64,000 nucleotides of DNA from Eudorina sp. 2006-703-Eu-15 (taxonomy: Eukaryota > Chlorophyta > Chlorophyceae > Chlamydomonadales > Volvocaceae), in the NCBI GenBank assembly GCA_003117195.1, contig BDSI01000016.1:1054001-1118000 (forward strand). The letters are read 5' to 3'. The notes beneath the pieces were generated by a model. The model ran no database searches. It worked only from the letters and a program-made list of their open reading frames with translations, and was not told the DNA's origin. Made by a program: the position numbers and the translations under genes. Of the stretch, positions 1 to 10,353 are shown in pieces; within the stretch, counting starts at the first letter, position 1, and each line of letters begins with the position of its first letter.

Positions 1-263
1 CCAGGCTGAACGCCTCGTCCAAGGCTGCGTCCGCGTCAGGCAGGGGCCAAGCCGGCGGCGGCTCCGGAGCCGGCAAGGTGGGTGGCGGCGGCGGCAACAG
101 CGGCAAGGCCGGCAAGAGCGCGAAGGGGCAGGCGGCGCCGCCGCAGCCGGCCGCGCCCCCCACCGCTGAGGAGCTCGCGCGCCGGCGTGAGGTGATGGCG
201 GCGGCGGCGGAGGCGCGCATGCGGGCGCTCTCGCAGGCATCGCAGCAGCAGAAGCTGTGGTGA
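1..263 (+). CDS. 3' end of a gene for a probable CDC48/p97 cofactor (partial)
   Basis: The open frame enters from the window edge in frame 3 and ends at a TGA, giving the last 86 residues. It is mostly Gly/Ser/Lys/Ala low complexity followed by a short charged helix. That helix contains R-EVMAA-AA-EA-R, which fits the VCP-interacting motif (VIM) consensus R-x5-AA-x2-R found in several p97/CDC48 cofactors. The motif lies about 15 residues from the C-terminus, a position also used in known cofactors. The family of the missing N-terminal part cannot be told from this fragment; Wss1/SPRTN-like proteases or ER-degradation factors are possible but unsupported. The VIM call is a short-motif match only. 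Confidence 0.55.
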   Translation, partial: RLNASSKAASASGRGQAGGGSGAGKVGGGGGNSGKAGKSAKGQAAPPQPAAPPTAEELARRREVMAAAAEARMRALSQASQQQKLW

Positions 264-384
264 CGCGCCGCTGAGACAGCGGGTCGTAAGCGCAGCGCCG
301 CCGGCAGCGGGTCAGTTCCCGGGTAGTGCCGGCGCTGACGACGGGGCCGGGTTATGGGTAGTACGGCGGCATGAGCCGTGTCGG

Positions 385-486
385 GGGGCTTTCTTTTACA
401 CACACACACACACACAGCTCAGCTTTTCTCCTTGATAACACACACACACACACACGGGTGGGTTTATCGATACACACACACACATG
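385..486 (-). repeat. Three tandem copies of a TG-microsatellite-linked element
   Basis: Read on the minus strand, each copy is a (TG)n run followed by TTA or a variant, then an AGAAA/GAGAAA core and a C-rich stretch. On the plus strand they appear as CTTTCTTTTACACA, CTTTTCTCCTTGATAACACA and GGGTTTATCGATACACA. Similar units recur elsewhere in the window. Confidence 0.6.
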
Positions 487-1198
487 CACGAAATTGAGTT
501 ATGCGTGAAGTGGAGTTTGAGTTTCACACGCTTCCTGACGACGTGCTGTCATGGCCCGTGGAACCAGATTTCTTGGTTGAGGTCCCCACATTTCCTCGCT
601 CAACCCTGTTTTGTGTGCTGTCATGTAGGGGCGCGCCGCGGGCCGCAGGGGGACCGCCGCCGCTGTTGGCTCAGAGCGCGGCGCGCCGGACACGGGGGAT
701 GCCGCCGGGCGGTCTGATGGAGGCTGGGCGGACAGGCTGTGGCCCGCGCTGGCGTTGGCGGCTATGTTGGGTGTGGCGGTGCTGGCGGAGCGGCGTCGCC
801 GTTAACCGTGCTGCAAGCTGGATTGGGTCGATTGCCGGATTGCCGGATGCAAGTGGCAAACATCGCTGAGGCAGCCTGACTTTTGATATTCTGGCCGTTG
901 ACGACACGACCGAGTGACCCCTTGCGTCGTCCTGGAACGCAACTGAACCGGATCCGTGACACGGCTGACACCACCGATGCAGGTCGCATGCCTGGCCGTC
1001 TCCACATCACCAACCGCATCCGTCCACGTCGATTGCCACGCAACCCATGTGATGTAGGACGGCCTCAGGAACGAGTGCACAAGTATTGTCACAATCTCAC
1101 AAGCGCAATGCACGGGCGCCGAACCGGATGCCGGCGCCCCGTTCGCCGTGCGCATACATGCATCCGAGCAGCCGGGAGCGGCAGGCAATCAACCCCAT

Positions 1199-1312
1199 GC
1201 CCAGCTCGACCCTGACCCGTGCCCAGCTCGACCCTGACCCGTGCCCAGCTCGACCCTGACCCGTGCCCAGCTCGACCCTGACCCGTGCACAGCTCGACCC
1301 TGACCCGTGCCC
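1199..1312. repeat. Minisatellite, 22-bp unit, about five copies
   Basis: The unit GCCCAGCTCGACCCTGACCC followed by GT repeats head to tail about five times with only one or two substitutions. It lies in the intergenic region downstream of the glutaredoxin gene. Confidence 0.9.
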
Positions 1313-1820
1313 AGGTACTCAGCATCCTGGCGGCACAGCACACCGCAAGAACCCGCGCGAGTCCTTGTCCGGCATGAGCCGTCCAGCGCGCATCCCTGGC
1401 GCTCTGGTTGGGAGGGCTCTGTGCCTGCTGTCCGCGGGACCGACGGCAGGAGTCAGCCTGATAAGCGCACACACCATCGGGGCTCTTTGGCGGCGCGGCC
1501 CGTATCGAAAGCATATCCCGTAACAACAAGCACGTCCGGCGCTGAGCACTCTGCCAGAATGAATGTGTGAAGTACCCGAAATACAAAGTCCCAAAAGAAC
1601 TCATGAAGGCCTTCGGAAGCGCCATGGTGCAGGTGTGGTTTCGGATCCACTACATGAAGGGTCCCGAAGGCACTACCGTACCGACCGCCGTGTACCGCCG
1701 TGCAGAACGCAACGCGCTGCAGTCGGAACACACCCTAGGGAGCTGCCGACCCCCGCCCCATGAGACCCGGCCCCCCCGGGCTGTTTCTTTTTACCCCCCC
1801 CCCCAGACGCGTGTCCACAT

Positions 1821-2822
1821 CTATTTGGCCGCCCCCTGGGCCTCCCTGACGGGCGCCAGCAGCTTCTCGAGCTCCCCGCTGTCGTGCATGCCCATCAGGA
1901 TGTCACACCCGCCAATGAACTCCCCGTTCACGAACACCTGCGATCAGTCCAGGCCATGGGATTGCGTGCCGTGGGACCAAGGGTGCTTGCACATGGCCCA
2001 GAGGTGGCGAGGAGGCCAAGAGGTGGTGGGATGAGACGCACCGCGCGCCAGGGCCGCACCCCACCTGCGGTATCGTAGGCCAACTGGTGAACTTCTTAAT
2101 GCCTTCGCGCATCTGCGCATCGGCCAGCACGTTCGTGGCACCGAACTTGACCCCTGGTTTCGGGGGCAGTTGGTAGGGCAGGTGTCACGCGGTAAGTGCC
2201 GGTGCCGCGCGAGGGGATGGGGTGTCACCGGACAGGGGGCGCAACAGGGCTGGTGAGCAGGGCCGTACCGTACGCATTCAGGACGACGCAGGCCATGCGG
2301 CTGAAGCCACATTGAGGTTGATCCGGTGTGCCCTGCAGCGCGGGGTAGGGGATGAAAGGGTCTAGGCGCAAGGCTTAACACGATTTTGGGACCTTGCAGA
2401 CCCATGGGACCTAAGCTGCTAAGACTTGGACAAAGCACACGCAAGGCTGACGTCAAACGCCACCACGCAATTCCATACGCACACCGGAGCTGCCAGCCTG
2501 CACCAAGAAAGTCAGCTCCGGGCGCACCTTCATGAATACATGCACCTTGTCAGTTGCAACTGACTGCTTGATTTGGTCTTCGATGCTTGCGTCCGCTGGG
2601 GGCGCTTTGTACTTCGGCTTAAAGTCATCATGCGAGTCCGCGTCGGTCGCCAGATATTGAAGTCGCCATACGGGAACCGGAACTGCATATTCGACGGGCG
2701 GCCCAGCACCAGGCAGCTTGTAATTTGTACACGGCAACATTAAACAATGACGGGTACCAACCAGTATTTTTACCTGACTGCCTGGCCTTGGACAAAGCGC
2801 TCACAGCGACCCTCGCGAGCAT
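1821..2822 (-). CDS. GRXS15: Mitochondrial monothiol (CGFS) glutaredoxin
   Basis: Five exons (2774-2822, 2528-2682, 2269-2332, 2065-2153, 1821-1937) join in phase to 157 residues. Residues 1-35 form a basic amphipathic presequence ([16 protein letters not shown]...) typical of mitochondrial import. The glutaredoxin fold follows: FMKG at 66-69, the active-site CGFS at 76-79, WPTIPQ at 114-119 and FIGGCD at 126-131, which are the glutathione and Fe-S binding positions of the family. The DDFKP segment just before the fold resembles the plant mitochondrial member GRXS15 and yeast Grx5, which carry [2Fe-2S] clusters and pass them on during Fe-S protein assembly. The exon-1 splice (G|GTAAAA to GCAG|TT) is the least certain junction. 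The gene lies head to head with the diacylglycerol kinase gene. The symbol is given by plant analogy; the algal name may differ. Confidence 0.9.
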
Positions 2823-4257
2823 TTTGTCTACTGATAGACCTGAAAATCACCGGTCTCAAGTTTTCGACAAATACGAAAGGAGACGTTCCCGATCCCAGCG
2901 TTTCCTCGGGCGCAGAAGGTCCTATCACTGGCTGTACTGCAAGGTAGTTAATCAGTCCACACAACAAAGAGGAACAGGGCGGCATTGATGTGAATTTGGC
3001 GTTATCCGCTCAGTCATGCTGCTCTTTTCAAACTCGTTACGTTTTCATGCACGCCGGAATCACGAAGTCAGCTTTAACCCAGCGAAGTATCACATTATGC
3101 ACAACGTGAATAAATCATGGTAATTTCCTAGGAAACGAGGGCGGACTTCAGCCTTGACTCTCTGTTACGTAGAGTCAATCAATTTGCAAGACTGGCCCAA
3201 CACACTGGACCGGCTCGCGGCGCCGCACCAGCTGAGGTGAGATGACTAGGCACTTGAACCCGTGCTCATCAGGGCAGGCCGGTTTGACCACCGTCGTCTC
3301 AGCCTGCGGCAACCATCAACCAACGAATCCGCACTCCCATCGGTTCACGACAAGCGCATTGCCTCGTCTGGCTATCAAGGGTTTTGATGGACATCCCAGA
3401 ATGGCCCGGGGCATAAGAGGGCAGGACCGTGGGTCAACCGCCGGTCGTATGCGGCTGTCGTCAGGTGCCGGATGCGGCTCCGCACAGTCAGGTGCATCCC
3501 CGCATGAACCCCTGGGAGAGATTGAGTAATTATCAGTTGCAGAGGCAATCACATAGGGTTGTCGTCCAGATTTGCCTTCGTCAGCTGGACTTGCCAAACA
3601 CGCTGTAGATCATCCGTCATTCCTTTCGCCAACCGCCATGCCATATGCGCAGGTGCTGGCGCCGCCGGCCGATGTACATGCCTATGAGAATTGGCGTAAG
3701 GCGGACACGCTGAGAGCACCGTACACGTGAGCTGGGTGGCCGGAACTGGGTCTGTCAACACGGGAATACAGCGATTGCAGCTCGCGACCTCGCGGTGTGC
3801 AAGTGGCTCCGGGTTGCGACACCCGCGTAGCAGCAGAGTACGGGCAAAACCACCATCTTTGCGACTGCTGCGTGGCTGGGATGGAGACGACATGATTTGG
3901 ATGTGTTGATACATGGGGGCTCCCCTGTCGCAGGGTCGCGAGCGCGCTTCTACGTGGTATCAGGCAGGACGCGGTGGAAACGGCGGTGGAGTGCCCGCTG
4001 CTTTGCTTTGTAAACGCGCGGTCCGGCGGGCGTGTGGGTGCGGAGCTGGCGCTGCGACTGTCTCAGGCGGTTGGGCGCGTGCAGGTGCGTGCTGGTCACG
4101 ATGGGCAGCGAGCGCGGCCCAGCTAAGCACGCGGCACAACCAATCCAGGGCATCTGCATATCGCGGGTTGAGAAGCAACCATGAAACCAATGAAACCAAT
4201 CGCGGGTGTGCCAGGGCTGGACAAACGGGGATGGGGCCCGGCTCGGGCTGCACGCAG
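2823..4257. other. Region between the GRX start and the first recognised DGK exon
   Basis: This should hold the divergent promoter(s) and the 5' exon(s) of the diacylglycerol kinase. I looked for the N-terminal kinase motif (a PxxVFxNxKSGG-like string) in all plus-strand frames and did not find it. A strong GTGAGA donor-like sequence at about 3236 could end a 5' exon. Around 3000-3150 the composition is AT-richer than the rest. Confidence 0.5.
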
Positions 4258-7200
4258 GTCTTCGACATCGGCGACAAGGACTACCGGCCAGACAAAGTGC
4301 TCGCCAGGTTCTACGAAAACCTGCGCAGCCTGGAGGCCTCCGGTGACCCGCGGGCCGCGACGGTGAGGCAGCGGCTGCGGCTGCTGGTGTGCGGCGGCGA
4401 CGGCACTATCGCCTGGATCATGGGGGTCGTCAAGAAGCTCAAGCTGCAGCCGGAGCCGCCCATCGCGATCATGCCGCTGGGGACGGGTACGGCAGGGGTC
4501 TGCCAGCTGGGGTGCGGGCGGGGCGGGGCAGGAGGCCCGTGGCTGGGCGCACGCGCCTGTGCGTGCGGAGGAGGGACATCCCCTCCCTGGCGGCGTGCTC
4601 AGGGCTCGCCCCGCAGGCCGCCCAGGAACGCCCTGAGAGGATGTGAAGACACTCCGGGAGTCTTCCGACCCCTCTCGCTGCACAGGCGACTGGGTGGAGG
4701 GCTGGTGGCAAGCTAGCGCCCATGTTTGTTGGCGTGGGCGGTGCCCCAGGCGGTCAGGTCTCGCTGGCGGGCGCGTGGTGGGCGTTACGGGTCGTGTTGT
4801 GTCTGTTATTTGGGGCGGTCCGAGAGACAGGGACAGCCCGGGCGCCGCAGCTCCGGCTTGGATCATGATCCAGGCATGCACCTCTCCTGCCCTCCCCACG
4901 TTTGCCCTAGCAGTCGGGGCAGCTTCATTCCACCAATATAACCCATGCGTAACCCCATGCCAATCTGCACCGGCTCCTTGATGTGTGGCAGTTGGCGCAG
5001 TGCATCGTTGTACACCGGTTTGCTCCCACCTCCGCGCCCCTCCAGGCAACGACCTGTCCCGGGCCTTTAACTGGGGTGCGGCGTACAACAACTTGTGGGT
5101 CAACAGCCGCCGGGCCATGTACAAAACTCTCAACAGGGCAAGTGCGAGCGATGCGGGAGGCCAAAGAAGAGGCGCGCTAGGAGGGGCAGGCTGACCCGTG
5201 GGTCGCGCTGCCGCTGGGAGGCAACGCGACAGGACCATGGTTCCTGGGGCTCAGATTGCACAGCTGCTGAGGGCTTTCCTAGGGTTTAATTCGGTTGCTG
5301 GTGGCCCGTGGGTCGGCAGAGCACTCTCCCTGGAGTAGGGGGCTAGTATCCTCTTCCTCGCTGTCATGTGGCCCACAGTCCAGTTTTGTAGGGGGCACGC
5401 ATCGTCTTCCTCACCATCGTGTGGCCGGTTTTGTCCCGCAATGGTGCTCCGAAGTCGGGTGTCCTGCCTGAGGGGGATCGCCCAGCTTTACACATTGGGC
5501 CCCGGCCCCCTTCTGCGCTGCTGGCAGCGTGCCCTGTCAGAGCTAGAGTTCCACTGCAGCCCGCTTGTTCATCACTACGGCATTGCTGTTGGCCAGAGCT
5601 CCTACTGTTACTCTTAACCACGAACCTGCACCAACCCTGACCCTCCCCTCGGCCACGCGCAATCGCTCGACTTGGTTGATAACACCGGCGCCGCGCGCTC
5701 TTATCACCCTCTCAAGCACGGGCGGCCGCCCGTACTGCCCGCCAACTAACACCTCCAACCGCTAACCACCAACTGCCCCATCCAGGTCGCGACCGCCGTG
5801 GACGACCGGCTGGACTGCTGGGCCATCACCGTCACCGCGCCCCGCAAGGTCATGCTCGGCAACCAGCTCCCCCACAGCCTTGCCCCGCCGCAGCCGCCCG
5901 CGCCCGCCATCCCGGCGGTCCTCTTTGCGCCCCACGGCCGCCTCTCCTCCGCACCCCACGCCAGCGCCAGCGCCCTCATGACAGCCTCCGCCTCGAACGC
6001 CGGCTACAACCGCGGCCAGAGCAGCAGCTTGAACGCTATCGGCTCCACCGCCGCCGCCGGCGGTGCCGGTGGCGGCGGCGGCTCCGTCGCCGGCAGCGTC
6101 CTCCACAGCGGCATGCGCGACCCGTCGGCGGCGGGCATCGCCAGCGAGCGGTCCGTGGGCATGAGCGCGATGGCGACGGTGGGGTCGGTGACGCCGATGC
6201 AGAACATCGCGACCAGCTCGGTGGGGTCGGCGGCCACCACCTTCACCACCGCGACGAACATGTCGATGCACACGGGCGCAGCGCAGGCGGGCACGTCGGT
6301 GCCGCCGACCATCGTGTCGGGGGCGGTCAGCACGTCGGCGGAGGACGAGACGGGGATTGGCGTGGTCGGGGTGAGTGTGGGGCGGGCGAGGAAGCGGGAG
6401 CGCGCGTGGGTGTTTGATGAGAAGCTCACCCAGAACTGCCCAGGCAGTGTGTGTTGGGGCCAGGGCGGGAGTGCGTGTTATGCATGGGTTACAGGAAGGC
6501 GAGGCAAGGGAGCGTGCTGGTGAAGAGTCAGTGGGGAGACAAGCCCTGACGGACCCAGATGAACCCACCGGAGAGGGGGAAGCGGAGGGAGGGCTGAGTC
6601 TCAACGTCAAAACCCCAGAGGTCCCACCTACTGTCAACCCGCCGCCCGGCCCTTCCTTCCTCTCTCTGCGACACGACTTTCATCCGCACCCTTATGTCAA
6701 TCAAAACGAAATAACCGCAGAACAATTAAAAACATCATCCCATACATCACCCCATCCACCGCAATCTTAGTATGTCTACCAATTTCCTATAGAACATCCA
6801 CTCCGCCCCGTCCCACCCCGCCCACATCCCGCCGCGGCCCGCCACCGCGACAGGGCAACTTTTGGAATTACTTCAGCGTGGGCCTGGACGCCAAGGCCGC
6901 CTGGGGCTTCCACTCGCTGCGGGAGGATCGGCCGGGCTGCACCTCCACGCGGCTGGCCAACCAGTTCTGGTACACCTTCTTCAGCTGCACGTCGGGTGAG
7001 GGACCGGGGTTCCTGGCCGTGGGGGTTGGCTGGGGGGTTGGCAGATTGCTACCGGTGCTGCCGCTGCGGTCCGGGGCCCCGGACGAATCCCTCACTGCCA
7101 CTGCCGAAATCCGTCGCCACTGCTCACTGCCGCCGCGCGCGCGCCCGTACCGCTGTCCCTGCCTGCGGGTGCCGCCGCCGTTGGCTTCCCCCCCGCAGGG

Positions 7201-10200
7201 TGGTTCTGCTGCGCCCAGCCAGTGAACCTCAAGGTGACGCTGGAGGTGCTCAAGCCGGGGCCGGCGGGCGAGTCGGCGGGCTGGCAGCCGGTCAAGCTGC
7301 CGTCCAATGTCAAGGCGCTGGTGGTTCTTAACCTGCAGGTGCGGCGTCTGAAGACAAGGGTCGGAGGGGGGTTGGCGAAGTGGGCAGAGCTTTGGTCGTA
7401 GGGGCCGCAAACTGGCAAGCGGGGCCTGGCCTTGCGCCTTGCTCTCCTCCCCGAGAATGTCGGTCGAAGACAGCAACGCCCTCTCTCTCTCGCTCTCTTA
7501 TTATGGGCCGGCCCTCCATGCTCCCCCGCGCGCGCCCCTTCCAGAGTTACGCCGGCGGCCGCAACCTGTGGGGGCCCCTGACCACCGCTGCCGACGAGAA
7601 GAAGTACGGCTACAAGCAGCCCTCGGTCTCCGACGGTCTCCTGGAGGTAAGTGACGCCGTTGTGTGTGTGGGGGGGGCGCTGCGGGTGAGGGAGTCCTCA
7701 GCATCGATCTTTTGACCCGTGCCGCCAAGGGAGGAGTGCAATGTCGACGTCCGCCACCCATTCCGCCCGACTTCCACCCATCCGGTGACTTTTTCGCGGT
7801 TTCGCTGTCTTCATTGACATGAGGAGCGCAATCTAGGGCAAGCAAGCCCACACGCGCCCGTCATGTGATCCGTTCAAGGGTGGTGCCGTCAGGGCGCCGC
7901 CAGGGAGAGAGGGAGGGACACCCCAGTCAGGGAACACCAGGGCATTATGAGATGATGAGAAGATCCTCCCATACATAGGGCACGGGCTACCGCCCCATGT
8001 GAGTTATGAGGCGCGTCTGATCCCTGAGCGCATGAGCGACATAGGGCCCCGGGGGAGGCGTGGCCCGGGGAGCCAGGGGCTTTGTTGTTACTGGCTTTCT
8101 GCCCTGTCTGCACGCCTCCCACACCACTGCTCTCATGTCACTGCCTGCCCTCATGTGTCATGTCACTGCCCGACCCCATGTCGCGGCATCGACCGACGTC
8201 CCACATCCCGGCGCGGTGCGGTGTGGCGCAGGTGGTGGGGCTGCGCAGCGGGTGGCACGCGGGCGCAGTGATGGGCACCAAGGGCAACCTGGTGCACGCG
8301 GCTCGGATCTGCCAGGCGGCGGGTGTGAGGCTGGCCATCAGCGTACGTGGGGCAGGCAGGGCAGGAGCCGGGGGAGGGGACTGCGGCTGGGACGGGTACT
8401 GGTAGTGCCGGCAGGCGGTCTTGGTCACACCGCCATCCAGGGTGCCCACGCTCATCTGGAGAGCCCCTTCAGCCCTGCTTTTGCCCTGCCCTGCCCTGCG
8501 TCGATTACCTTTTGCCCACCATTCCTGGCGATCCCCGCACCTGACCTGACCCGACCTGACCCGACCCGATGCATGCGTTGCCGCGGTCGAGCCCTCTCCC
8601 CCGGGTTCCCTCGCGCGTCCCTCTCCCCCCGCCTGGCCCGCCGGTCGCAGGCGCCCTACGTGCGAGCCGACGGCGAGCCCAGCCACTGCTACATGCAGAT
8701 CGACGGGGAGCCCTGGAAGCAGGACGTCCCCGTGAAGGGGCAGGAGGCACCCGTGAGGGTAGGACCTGCCGCCGCGCTTCGTCGCAACCTCAAAAGAAAG
8801 GGGTGGGGGTGCCGCGCCCGGGTCCATTTGGGTCCACTGGGTGCGCCGCGCCCGTGGTTGCGCGGTTTTATGTGGACGACGGGCGGAAGCTGGTCGCGTC
8901 GCCGCTGCGGTCAGGGCACCTCGCAAGGTGCATCTGTGCTCTGGGTTCGTGTCTGTTTCGGGGGGTCTCACTTTTTGTTCTCCACCCACACCGCGCACTA
9001 TCCTGGTCCCCAAGTCGCCGCAAACCCTGCGCATCCCCTGCACCTCACCCGACCGCCTTCAACCGGCGGAGCCCACGGACCGGGCCCACCACACCCCCTT
9101 GCATCTACCACCCGCCGACCCATGGGACACCCGCAGGTGGAGATCGTACACGCGGGCGTGAGCCGCGTCCTACGCAATGTGCCTCGAGACCTGGCCTCGG
9201 GCTTTTCCTCCAGCAGCTTCAATAAGGCCCCGCTGCCACGATCCCGTGGGCCAGGGCCCGCGGGGGCGGCGGCGGCGGCCGCTCCCGCGGCCACCGTCAA
9301 CGCGATTCCGGAGCCGGGCACTCCGCCCGTCGCCGCCTCGCAGTCGCAGTCATCGATTCAGCTTCCCGTCACCGCGCCCGCGGCCGCCGCACCCGTTCCC
9401 CAGTCCACGCCGCTGCCGTCGATTACGACGCCCAGCGCCGCCGCCGCCGCCGGGGGGCCCTCCGGCACGGCCACGGTGGCGTCGGTGTCGGGTGCGCTCC
9501 TGCAGCAGACGACGACCCATGGGTCTCAATCGATGTCCGGGGCGGCTCAGTACGCCTGGACGCGGGTTGGATCCGCGGGGCGGCCCTCGACTGCTTCCGT
9601 GGCCGGTAGCTCCTCCGCCGCGGGTGCAGACACGTTGGCCTCCACTGAGGTCGGCGGCGCGTCCGCCGCGGGCGGCGGCGGCGGGGCCGCTGCGCGCGGG
9701 CCGGTTGCGGCAGCGAAGCAAGGTGAGGGGGTTTCGCCGTAATCAATCGGGTCTGGGTCTGGGTCGGGCGAGACCATTGATATCATGGCATCATGGGAAT
9801 GAAACAGTGGCAACCAGAGGGTGACGCATCCACAGAGAATAGTGAACTTAGGTCCGCAGCGGGACTGGGAACCTCGCGCCGGGCCCTTCGCTGGAGGTTT
9901 GGTATGGGCGATGGATGGGCGAGCGCCGCAGCTTACCACCGCAGCTTTTACGGTCGCCCAACAAAGTTGTGCCTTCATCGGATGGGACCTGATCGATGTT
10001 TTTACTCGGGCTGCCGGACATGCGCCACGTCGAGAGAGGCTGCTCCGTGTTCCGCATCTGGCAAAGCCCGAACCAAAGCCCAACCAAAGCCCAAACCAAA
10101 GCCCAAACCCGTCCGATCCTCCGCGTTCCGCGTTTCCCATTGAAACGGTCACTTCTCGCCCCCACTCCCCCTGTCCTGGACTGACCTGTCGTGTCCTGAC

Positions 10201-10353
10201 CTGGCCTGTCGTGTCCTGCACCGCTCGGGCCCTGCAGGTGATGTCGCGGACGGCGGCGCGACTCCCAGTGAGACGCAGTTTGCGGCGACTCCCCGAACCC
10301 TATCCACGGACCTGGGCTCGCAGGGTGGGCGCAGCATCGCCCTGCCGGAATAA
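4258..10353 (+). CDS. Diacylglycerol kinase (N-terminal exon not found)
   Basis: Ten exons join in phase: 4258-4486, 5046-5137, 5786-6370, 6854-6995, 7199-7338, 7545-7646, 8232-8342, 8651-8752, 9137-9722 and 10238-10353, giving 734 residues. The enzyme phosphorylates diacylglycerol to phosphatidate using ATP. The catalytic domain shows CGGDGT (residues 45-50) and IMPLGTGNDLSRAFNWG across the first splice. The accessory domain shows NYFSVGLDAK, SYAGGRNLWG and YMQIDGEPWKQ, as in plant-type DGKs. An Ala/Gly/Ser-rich insertion of about 180 residues (third exon) separates the two halves. The C-terminus after the VEIVHAG segment is a roughly 200-residue low-complexity tail. The second intron appears to use a GC donor (AGG|GCAAGT). 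The missing N-terminus should carry the first part of the ATP-binding region, so the model is 5' incomplete or the exon lies in unassigned sequence upstream. No C1 or EF-hand domain is seen. Confidence 0.9.
5138..5785 (+). other. Probable GC-AG intron in the DGK gene
   Basis: The exon ends AACAGG and is followed by GCAAGT, the usual consensus for the minor GC donor class. The acceptor TCCAG precedes GTCGCGACC. Only this pairing keeps phase 0 and joins KTLNR to VATAVDDRLDCW, which matches the family. A GT donor 5 bases downstream would break the frame. Confidence 0.65.

Larger units (their letters stand above)
264..1820. other. Intergenic region with CA repeats and a minisatellite
   Basis: No exon was recognised. 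The stretch holds three CA-repeat blocks with their linked TTA/AGAAA element (385-486) and a 22-bp minisatellite (about 1199-1312). The frame at 1567-1730 has no recognisable family. The right side probably includes the 3' UTR of the minus-strand glutaredoxin gene. Confidence 0.6.

Noticed and set aside
1567..1763. Frame starting MKYPKYKVPKELMKAFG as a missing DGK 5' exon
   Set aside because: It lies beyond the divergent glutaredoxin gene and lacks the kinase N-terminal motif.
4123..5238. 371-residue minus-strand frame
   Set aside because: Antisense to DGK exons and intron; Pro/Arg/Ala-rich, as expected for high-GC antisense.
8060..9742. 560-residue plus-strand open frame
   Set aside because: It runs through DGK exons and introns; only 8651-8752 and 9137-9722 are coding in this frame, as shown by the splice phases and family motifs.
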